Shown here piece after piece: positions 57,679-64,000 of a DNA stretch of 64,000 nt. The notes beneath the pieces were generated by a model. The model did no database searches and had not been told where the DNA came from. It worked only from the letters and a program-made list of their open reading frames with translations. Within the stretch, counting starts at the first letter, position 1. Every line of letters starts with the position of its first letter. The stretch covers positions 248,001-312,000 of the forward strand of contig NZ_JAVHUY010000004.1 in the NCBI RefSeq assembly GCF_031085175.1, in the 5' to 3' direction. Made by a program: the position numbers and the translations under genes. The DNA comes from Phytohabitans maris. GTDB taxonomy: Bacteria; Actinomycetota; Actinomycetes; Mycobacteriales; Micromonosporaceae.

Positions 57679-59151
57679 CTACACGCCGATCCGGCGCCAC
57701 GGCCCCCAGATGGCGAACGTCATGCCGCGGCTGGCCTGGATGTTCACGAAGAGGGTGTGGCCGTCCGGGCTGAACGTGGAGCCGGCGAACTCGTCGTTCG
57801 ACCGGTCGGCCCCGGTGCCGCTGGTGAGCCGGTTGAGGGCGATGTCGAAGAGGTGCCCGCCGCGGGTGAGGCCGCGCAGGTAGTTGTCCTCGACGTTGTC
57901 CTCGCAGACGACCAGCGTCCCGCGCGGACTGGTGGTCACGTTGTCGGGGAAGTCGAGCACGTCCGGGCCGGGCGACTCGTACAGCAGCTGGAGCGTGGCC
58001 GAGCGGGTGTGGTACGCCCAGATCTGCCCGCTGCCGTTGCCGTACCCGTCGGCGATCGGGCCGAGCGACGTCTCCGCCGGCCCGCCGCCCTGCGTCGAGG
58101 TGAAGTAGACGACGCCGTCGTCGTACGCCGAGCCTTCGAGCCGGGAGAAGTACGCCGCGCCCCGCGCCCATCCCTGCCGCGCCACGTGGGTGAGCGCGGT
58201 GTCGTTGGCGGTCGGGGCCGGCTGCCCGGGCGTGTACGGGAAGGTGGGCGCCGGGTCGTCGATGTCCACCCACTCGACCTTGTGGACCCGGCGGTCGGCG
58301 GAGGCCGCGAGGTCCACATTGGACCGTCCGCACACCTTGAGCATCTGCAGCCGGCCCCGGTTGTCCAGCCGCCCGGTGGAGCGCGGATGCCGCCGCGGCT
58401 TGTACCGGTAGAAGCCGGACGGCCAGCCGAAGTTGTCCTCGGTCAGGTAGAGGTAGCCGTCGCGCGGGTCGTACGCGACCGACTCGTGCGCGAAGCGGCC
58501 GGCCGCGGTGAGCGGCTCGCCGCTGGCCCGCCCGTCGACCGGCACCTCGAAGACGAAGCCGTGCGGCCGGGTGAGCGGCACGTTGGAGGCGCCGGTGAAG
58601 TCCGGGCCCACGTCCGGCCCGTTGACCGTCTCCTCGCAGGTGATCCAGCTGCCCCACGGCATCCGGCCGCCGGAGCAGTTCATCATCGTGCCGTTGCAGC
58701 TGGTGTACGCGCGCACCACCTCGCCGTACCGGGTGACCTCGACCGTGGTGGTCCCACCCTGCGCCATCGGGTCGTAGGCCCGGCCGGCGTCGCCGAAGGC
58801 GGGCCCGGGGTTGTTGACCTCGTGGTTGCGGACCAGGACGTACCGCCCGCCGCGCCCGCGAAAGGCCCCCATGCCGTCGTGCCGGCCGGGCAGCGCGGTG
58901 CCGTCGTCGAGCGTGACGGGCGACTCGGTGTCGTGGAACGAACGGTACTGGAAGCCCTCGGGCAGCCAGAGCCGCACCTTGCCGTCGCGCAGGTCGGCGA
59001 CCGGCCCGAGCGCCGGCGACGGCGAGGGGGAGTGCGCACCGGAGGCGGAAGCGGAAGAACGGTTGACGAACCCGAGGAACGGTCCGCCGATCAGTGCACC
59101 GCCCGCGGCGGCGCCGCCGCGGAGGAGGGTACGCCGGTCAAGGTCAGCCAT
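57679..59151 (-). CDS. PhoX-like (DUF839) secreted phosphatase-family protein
   Basis: 490 aa. Twin-arginine signal LDRRTLLRGGAAAGGALIGG. The DUF839/PhoX propeller has GRGGRYVLVRNHEVNNPGPA, CSGGRMPWGSWITCEETVNG, HESVAYDPRDGYLYLTEDNF and FSPDGHTLFVNIQ. PhoX enzymes are Ca/Fe-dependent monoesterases; this one could be a phosphatase or a non-enzymatic relative. Tat export fits cofactor loading before secretion. Confidence 0.87.
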   Translation of the reverse strand: MADLDRRTLLRGGAAAGGALIGGPFLGFVNRSSASASGAHSPSPSPALGPVADLRDGKVRLWLPEGFQYRSFHDTESPVTLDDGTALPGRHDGMGAFRGRGGRYVLVRNHEVNNPGPAFGDAGRAYDPMAQGGTTTVEVTRYGEVVRAYTSCNGTMMNCSGGRMPWGSWITCEETVNGPDVGPDFTGASNVPLTRPHGFVFEVPVDGRASGEPLTAAGRFAHESVAYDPRDGYLYLTEDNFGWPSGFYRYKPRRHPRSTGRLDNRGRLQMLKVCGRSNVDLAASADRRVHKVEWVDIDDPAPTFPYTPGQPAPTANDTALTHVARQGWARGAAYFSRLEGSAYDDGVVYFTSTQGGGPAETSLGPIADGYGNGSGQIWAYHTRSATLQLLYESPGPDVLDFPDNVTTSPRGTLVVCEDNVEDNYLRGLTRGGHLFDIALNRLTSGTGADRSNDEFAGSTFSPDGHTLFVNIQASRGMTFAIWGPWRRIGV

Positions 59152-59205
59152 CCCACGATCCTGGCCATGCGGCCACCTCTGCGCAACCTCTGGTTCAGGC
59201 CAGGT

Positions 59206-60717
59206 TCACAATCCCTGCGCGAGCCGGTGGAACGCGGCGTTCCAGCGCAGCTCCTTGGCCAGGCCGCGGCGGGTGGTGTCGGCGTCGATGTGCACCAGCT
59301 CGATGCCGAGGTGGTCGGCGAGGATCTGGATCTCGTCCCCGTGCACCGCGGTGGAGAGCACCGTGTGGTGTGGACCGCCGGCCGAGAGCCACCCCTCGGT
59401 GGCGGTGCCGAAGTCCGGGCGGGGCTGCCAGATCGCCCGCGCGACCGGCAGGTTGGGCAGCGGCTCGTCGGGCGGCACCAGGTCGATGTCGTTGGCCACC
59501 CAGCGGAAGCGGTCGCCGAGGTCCGCCCAGCCGACCACCACGCCGGGGCCGGTGGCGGCGGTGAAGACGAGCCGGGCCGGGTCCTCGCGGCCGCCGATGG
59601 AGAGCGGGTGCACCTCGACCCGCGGGCGTTCGCCGGAGATGGTGGGGCAGACCTCGAGCATGTGCGCGCCGAGGACCTTCGGCGTGCCGGGCGCGAGGTG
59701 GTACGTGTAGTCCTCCATGAAGGACGTGCCGCCCGCCCGGCCGGCGCCGACGACCTTGAGCACCCGCAGCAGCGCGGAGGTCTTCCAGTCGCCCTCGCCG
59801 CCGAAGCCGTACCCGGCCGCCATCAGCCGCTGCACCGCCAGGCCGGGCAGCTGGCGCAGGCCGCCGAGGTCCTCGAAGTTCGTGGTGAACGCGCCGAACC
59901 CGCCCTCGCCGAGGAACTGCCGCAGCGCCGCCTCGACCCGGGCCTGGTAGCGGACGCTCTCGTGCCGGTCGCCGCCGGGGCGCAGGTCGGGCGCGATCTC
60001 GTACGCGTCGAGGTACTCGTCGACGAGCGTGTCGACCTCGCTGCTCTTGACCGAGTCGACGATCCGCACGAGGTCGTTGACGCCCCAGGTGTTGATCGAG
60101 ACACCGACCCGCAGCTCGGCCTCGACCTTGTCGCCCTCGGTGACCGCGACGTCCCGCATGTTGTCGCCGAACCGGGCCAGGCGCAGCGACCGTGCCTCGG
60201 CCACGCCGGCGGCGGCGCGGGCCCACGAGCCGATCCGGGCGGCGACGGCGGGGTCGCTGGCATGCCCGGCGACCGTGGCGCGCGGCACCCGCAGCCGGGT
60301 CAGCGCGAAGCCGAACTCGCGGTCGCCGTGCGCGGCCTGGTTGAGGTTCATGAAGTCCATGTCGATCGTCGCCCACGGCAGGGCGGCCTCGGCCTGGGTG
60401 TGCAGGTGCAGCAACGGCTTGCGGAGCGCGTCCAGGCCGGAGATCCACATCTTGGCCGGGGAGAAGGTGTGCATCCAGGCGATCACGCCGATGCACCCGG
60501 GCTCCTCGTTGGCCCGCCCCATGACCTGGCGGATCGCGTCCGCGCTGGTCAGCACCGGCTGCCAGGCGATCCGGACCGGTACGCCGCCGCCGTCGTCGAG
60601 GGCGGCGGCCACCCGCTGGGACTGCTCGGCGACCTGGCGCAGCGCATCCTCGCCGTACAGCCCTTGGCTGCCGGTCAGAAACCAGACTTCCTTGCCGGTG
60701 TACGGGTTTCCGGTCAC
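59206..60717 (-). CDS. araA: L-arabinose isomerase
   Basis: 503 aa, the usual AraA length. [20 protein letters not shown] start, [25 protein letters not shown]-like [20 protein letters not shown], the metal/active-site segment [20 protein letters not shown], and [12 protein letters not shown]. Converts L-arabinose to L-ribulose in the cytoplasm using Mn2+. It follows the permease by 31 bp and so ends an import-and-isomerise operon for the sugar freed by the GH43/GH51 enzymes. araB and araD are not in the window. Confidence 0.96.
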   Translation of the reverse strand: MTGNPYTGKEVWFLTGSQGLYGEDALRQVAEQSQRVAAALDDGGGVPVRIAWQPVLTSADAIRQVMGRANEEPGCIGVIAWMHTFSPAKMWISGLDALRKPLLHLHTQAEAALPWATIDMDFMNLNQAAHGDREFGFALTRLRVPRATVAGHASDPAVAARIGSWARAAAGVAEARSLRLARFGDNMRDVAVTEGDKVEAELRVGVSINTWGVNDLVRIVDSVKSSEVDTLVDEYLDAYEIAPDLRPGGDRHESVRYQARVEAALRQFLGEGGFGAFTTNFEDLGGLRQLPGLAVQRLMAAGYGFGGEGDWKTSALLRVLKVVGAGRAGGTSFMEDYTYHLAPGTPKVLGAHMLEVCPTISGERPRVEVHPLSIGGREDPARLVFTAATGPGVVVGWADLGDRFRWVANDIDLVPPDEPLPNLPVARAIWQPRPDFGTATEGWLSAGGPHHTVLSTAVHGDEIQILADHLGIELVHIDADTTRRGLAKELRWNAAFHRLAQGL

Positions 60718-60748
60718 AGCCGTCCCTTCGGTTCGTCGGCGCCGTGCC

Positions 60749-61990
60749 TCAGCGGGTGGCCCCGGCGCGGCGCTTGTTGTAGATGTCGAACGCCACCGCC
60801 AGCAGCAGCACCAGGCCCTTCACCACCGACTGCGTCGACTGGTCGATGCCCATGAGCTGCATGCCGTTGCTCATCACCGCCATGATCAGACCGCCGACCA
60901 TCGCCCCGACGACGGTGCCGACACCGCCGGCGACGGCCGCCCCGCCGATGAACGCGGCGGCGATCGCGTCGAGCTCGAACATGTTGCCCGCCGCCGGCTG
61001 CGCGCCGTTGGAGCGGGAGGAGTAGATGACCCCGGCGGTACCGGCGAGCAGCCCCATGTTCACGAAGATCCAGAAGTTGACCTTGCGTACCTTGACGCCG
61101 GAGAGGGTGGCGGCCGACAGGTTGCCGCCGATCGCGTAGACCTGCCGGCCGAAGACGGTGTTCTTGGTCATCAGCCCGTAGGCGATGACCAGGACGGCCA
61201 GGATGATCAGCACGATCGGCAGGCCGCGGGCGTGGGCGAGCTGCCAGGCGAAGTACATGACGACCGCGCCGACCAGCAGCACCCGGGTCACGAAGAGCGG
61301 GAACGACTCCACCGACTGCTGGTAGCGGATCCGGGCCAGCCGGGTGCGGAAGACGCTCACCGCGTACCCGATCACCGCGATCGCCGCGATGAGCAGCGTG
61401 AACGCGTCGTAGCCCTGCCCGCCGATCAGGCCGTTGAGAAAGCCGCTGGCGACCTTCTGGTACTCGGACGGGAACGGCGAGAGCGAGACGTTGTCGAGCA
61501 CCTGCAGCGTGAGGCCGCGGAAGAGCAGCATGCCGGCGAGCGTCACGATGAACGCCGGCATGCCGACGTACGCGACCCAGAAGCCGTGCCAGGCGCCGAC
61601 CGCGACACCGACCGCGAGGGCCGCGGCCACCCCCACCCACCACGGGTACCCCTGCTGGATGACCAGCACGGCGGAGACCGCGCCGGTGAGCGCGACCACC
61701 GACCCGACCGAGAGGTCGATGTGCCCGGCGATGATCAGGATGACCATGCCGATCGCCAGCACCAGGATGTACGAGTACTGGAGCACGATGTTGGTGATGT
61801 TGCCCGGGCTGAGCAGGACGCCGTCGGTCAGGATGGCGAACAGCAGCACGATGCCGACGAACGCGATGTAGATGCCGCTCTGGCGCAGGTTGCGCAGGAT
61901 GAGCGTGCGCGGGTCGCCGATGCCGCCGTGCAGCGCCGCGGCGGGGGCGCTGCCCGAGGACGCGGGCGGGGACTGCTTGAGGCTGGTCAT
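60749..61990 (-). CDS. mmsB: CUT2 monosaccharide ABC permease (MmsB/GguB/XylH type)
   Basis: 413 aa, about ten membrane helices. Includes [20 protein letters not shown], the signature of CUT2 permeases, [20 protein letters not shown] and [20 protein letters not shown]. The start ATG 61990 overlaps the ATPase stop (ATGA). Together with MmsA and the binding protein it imports a pentose or hexose; L-arabinose is favoured by araA downstream. Confidence 0.92.
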   Translation of the reverse strand: MTSLKQSPPASSGSAPAAALHGGIGDPRTLILRNLRQSGIYIAFVGIVLLFAILTDGVLLSPGNITNIVLQYSYILVLAIGMVILIIAGHIDLSVGSVVALTGAVSAVLVIQQGYPWWVGVAAALAVGVAVGAWHGFWVAYVGMPAFIVTLAGMLLFRGLTLQVLDNVSLSPFPSEYQKVASGFLNGLIGGQGYDAFTLLIAAIAVIGYAVSVFRTRLARIRYQQSVESFPLFVTRVLLVGAVVMYFAWQLAHARGLPIVLIILAVLVIAYGLMTKNTVFGRQVYAIGGNLSAATLSGVKVRKVNFWIFVNMGLLAGTAGVIYSSRSNGAQPAAGNMFELDAIAAAFIGGAAVAGGVGTVVGAMVGGLIMAVMSNGMQLMGIDQSTQSVVKGLVLLLAVAFDIYNKRRAGATR

Positions 61991-63525
61991 CCGGCGAGCT
62001 CCTTCTCCTTCGTCATGAGCGCCATGAGGGTCTCCTGGGTGGCCTGGTCGACCGCCAGCTCACCGGTGATCCGCCCGGCCGAGAGGGTGTAGATCCGGTC
62101 GCACATCCCGAGCAGCTCGGGCAACTCGGACGAGATCACAATGACCGCCTTGCCCTGCGCCACGAGGCGGTTGATGATCGTGTAGATCTCGAACTTGGCG
62201 CCGACGTCGATGCCCCGGGTGGGCTCGTCGAGGATCAGCACGTCCGGGTCGGTGAACAGCCACTTCGACAGCACGACCTTCTGCTGGTTGCCGCCGGAGA
62301 GCGTGCCGACCGGGTCCATCACGGTGGGCGTTTTGATGTTGAGGTCCTGCCGGCTCTCCTCGGCGACCTTGATCTCCTCGTTGCCGTTGACCCAGCCGGC
62401 GCGGGAGAGCTTGCCGAGCGCCGCGGCGGAGACGTTGGCCCGCACGTCGGCGATGAGGTTCAGGCCGTACCGCTTGCGGTCCTCGGTCGCGTACGCGATG
62501 CCGTTGCCGATCGCCTCGGCCACGGTCCGCGCCTTGACCGGCCGGCCGCGCATGTAGAGGCGGCCGCTGACGTCCCGCCCGTACGAGCGGCCGAACACGC
62601 TCATCGCCAGCTCGGTCCGGCCGGCGCCCATCAGCCCGGCGATGCCGACGACCTCGCCGGCCCGCACGGTGAGGCTCGCCCCGTCGACGACCTTGCGGTG
62701 CTGGACCGGATGCCACACGGTCCAGTCCTCGATCCGCAGCACCTCCTCGCCGGGGGTGGAGACCCGGTCCGGGTAGAAGCTGTCCAGGTCGCGGCCGACC
62801 ATGCCGCGGATGATCCGCTCCTGGGTCACGCCGCCGCCGCGCATGTCGATCGTCTCGACGGTACGGCCGTCGCGGATCACGGTCGTGGAGTCGGCGATCG
62901 CGGTGATCTCGTTGAGCTTGTGGGAGATCATGATGCAGGTGATGCCCCGGTCGCGCAGGCGCCGCAGCAGGTCGAGCAGGTGCGCGGAGTCGACGTCGTT
63001 GAGCGCGGCGGTCGGCTCGTCCAGGATCAGCAGCCGCACCTCCTTCGACAGCGCCTTGGCTATCTCGACCAGCTGCTGCTTGCCGACCCCGAGCTGGATC
63101 ACCGGGGAGACCGGGTTCTCGTCCAGGCCGACCGAGGCGAGCAGCCCGGCCGCGTCGGCGTTGGTGCGGTTCCAGTCGATGAACCCGCCGCGCCCGCGCC
63201 GCTCGTTGCCGAGGAAGATGTTTTCCGCGATCGACAGGTACGGCACCAGCGCGAGCTCCTGGTGGATGATGACGATCCCGACCGCCTCGCTGTCGCGGAT
63301 GCCGCCGAAGTGCACCGGCCGCCCCTCGAAGACGATCTCGCCGTCGTAGCTGCCGGTCGGGTAGACGCCGGAGAGCACCTTCATCAGCGTGGACTTGCCC
63401 GCGCCGTTCTCCCCGCAGATCGCGTGGATCTGTCCACGCCGGACGGTCAGGGAGACGTCCTCCAGCGCGGTTACGCCGGGAAACCTCTTGGTGATCCCGC
63501 GCATCTCGAGAATGGCGTCGTCCAT
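61987..63525 (-). CDS. mmsA: CUT2 monosaccharide ABC ATPase, tandem domains (MmsA/GguA/XylG type)
   Basis: 512 aa with two ATPase domains. The first has Walker A GENGAGKSTL near 37-46 and Walker B LLILDEPTAALND. The second has the degenerate GLMGAGRTEL P-loop, signature LSGGNQQKVVLSKWL and VLILDEPTRGIDVG. This is the normal CUT2 pattern. It is preceded by the binding-protein gene and a hairpin. Confidence 0.94.
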   Translation of the reverse strand: MDDAILEMRGITKRFPGVTALEDVSLTVRRGQIHAICGENGAGKSTLMKVLSGVYPTGSYDGEIVFEGRPVHFGGIRDSEAVGIVIIHQELALVPYLSIAENIFLGNERRGRGGFIDWNRTNADAAGLLASVGLDENPVSPVIQLGVGKQQLVEIAKALSKEVRLLILDEPTAALNDVDSAHLLDLLRRLRDRGITCIMISHKLNEITAIADSTTVIRDGRTVETIDMRGGGVTQERIIRGMVGRDLDSFYPDRVSTPGEEVLRIEDWTVWHPVQHRKVVDGASLTVRAGEVVGIAGLMGAGRTELAMSVFGRSYGRDVSGRLYMRGRPVKARTVAEAIGNGIAYATEDRKRYGLNLIADVRANVSAAALGKLSRAGWVNGNEEIKVAEESRQDLNIKTPTVMDPVGTLSGGNQQKVVLSKWLFTDPDVLILDEPTRGIDVGAKFEIYTIINRLVAQGKAVIVISSELPELLGMCDRIYTLSAGRITGELAVDQATQETLMALMTKEKELAG

Positions 63526-63543
63526 CCGTCCTCCGTTCGTGAC

Positions 63544-63576
63544 CCGGGCCCGGCGGCCACCGACCGCCGGGCCCGG
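63544..63576 (-). terminator. stem-loop between binding-protein and ATPase genes
   Basis: Perfect 13-bp stem (63544-63556 with 63564-63576), 7-base loop, 10 bp after the binding-protein stop. Same position as the hairpin at 6150, suggesting higher expression of the binding protein. Confidence 0.6.
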
Positions 63577-63586
63577 CCGTGCCTGG

Positions 63587-64000
63587 CTACTTCGCCTGGC
63601 CGGCGGCGACCTCTTCGGCCGTGTAGTAGCCGGTGTCGACCAGCTCCTTCTTGATGTCGTCCTTGTAGACCGTCACCACCGGCAGCAGGTACGACGGGAC
63701 GACCTTCACGCCATTGTTGTACGTCTTGGTGTCGTTGGCCTCCGGCTGCTTCTCCTGCAGGAACGCCTCCGCCGCGACGACCGCCTGCTCGGCCAGCAGC
63801 CGGGTGTCCTTGAAGATCGTCGAGTTTTGCACGCCGTCGTCGATCAGCTTGACCGAGGCGATCTCGGCGTCCTGCCCGGTGACCACCGGCATCGGGTTGG
63901 CCGCCGTGCCGTACCCCGCGTTCTGCAGGGCGGTGATGATGCCGCGGGACAGGCCGTCGTACGGCGACAGCACCCCGTTGACCTTGCTGCCGTCGTTGTA
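63587..64000 (-). CDS. chvE: CUT2 monosaccharide-binding protein (ChvE type), C-terminal part
   Basis: Partial: 137 residues before the stop; the gene continues past the window end. YNDGSKVNGVLSPYDGLSRG, VVTGQDAEIASVKLIDDGVQ and STIFKDTRLLAEQAVVAAEA match ChvE/multiple-sugar-binding proteins. It supplies the ligand to MmsA/MmsB. The promoter and any operator lie outside the window. Confidence 0.9.
   Translation of the reverse strand, partial: YNDGSKVNGVLSPYDGLSRGIITALQNAGYGTAANPMPVVTGQDAEIASVKLIDDGVQNSTIFKDTRLLAEQAVVAAEAFLQEKQPEANDTKTYNNGVKVVPSYLLPVVTVYKDDIKKELVDTGYYTAEEVAAGQAK

Overview
The window is about 72-73% G+C. It has many GTG starts, ATGA/GTGA translational couplings, ECF and SigE-type sigma factors, Tat and lipoprotein signals, and CUT1 sugar transporters without their own ATPase. 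This points to a mycelial actinobacterium, most likely Micromonosporaceae from a soil or plant habitat; the family assignment is inference, not a database result. About 60 genes are supportable. The dominant theme is breakdown of plant and uronic-acid polysaccharides.

Layout. (1) 1-12834: a polysaccharide utilisation locus for unsaturated uronides. A nine-gene minus-strand operon encodes a DUF2264 protein, a sugar-binding lipoprotein, two permeases, a DUF624 protein, a GH88 unsaturated glucuronyl hydrolase, a KduI/IolB-type isomerase, KduD and a DeoR/LacI-hybrid regulator. Divergent from it are a heparinase II/III-like lyase and a paralogous regulator. The divergent promoter region holds two strong palindromes. 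(2) 13491-16355: two secreted GH43 enzymes with arabinose-binding (AbfB) domains behind a LacI-type operator. (3) 16360-27418: YciI protein, an ECF sigma/anti-sigma/ABC operon, M20 peptidase, a bifunctional-nuclease-like/FHA fusion, a CorA-like channel, a reductase, a SigE-family sigma with a membrane-anchored HAF-repeat protein, and a cyclase-like helical protein. (4) 27527-31509: GH51 and GH43 arabinofuranosidases behind two matching operators. (5) 31573-33052: a gene-free stretch of degenerate tandem repeats. (6) 33053-38773: an ABC importer operon led by a secreted stand-alone GH115 C-terminal domain, then Ku. (7) 39089-45137: SH3-like secreted protein, PLDc_N protein, LPXTG protein, OFA-type MFS with small subunit, and a lower-G+C pair (unknown protein + zinc-ribbon NUDIX hydrolase). 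(8) 45175-57671: ABC exporter, PL1 and PL3 pectate lyases, trypsin-like protease, VWA lipoprotein, Flp-like peptide, YaaA, GT4. (9) 57679-64000: PhoX-like protein, then L-arabinose isomerase and a monosaccharide ABC importer whose binding protein runs off the window.

How it fits together: secreted GH51/GH43 enzymes release L-arabinose, the 60.7-64 kb importer can take it up and AraA isomerises it. PL1/PL3 cut pectin. GH88/KduI/KduD process unsaturated uronides. Shared palindromic operators suggest at least two LacI-type regulons: TGTTA-CG-TAACA-like at arabinan genes and AAAGCGYTT-like at pectate lyases.

The most unusual content is non-coding. There are four copies of an exactly 54-bp hairpin repeat, six copies of a second element found mostly just past stop codons in a fixed orientation, two copies of a third hairpin repeat, and a 0.5-kb block of roughly 67-bp degenerate repeats. 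No tRNA, rRNA, CRISPR array, transposase or phage gene was seen.
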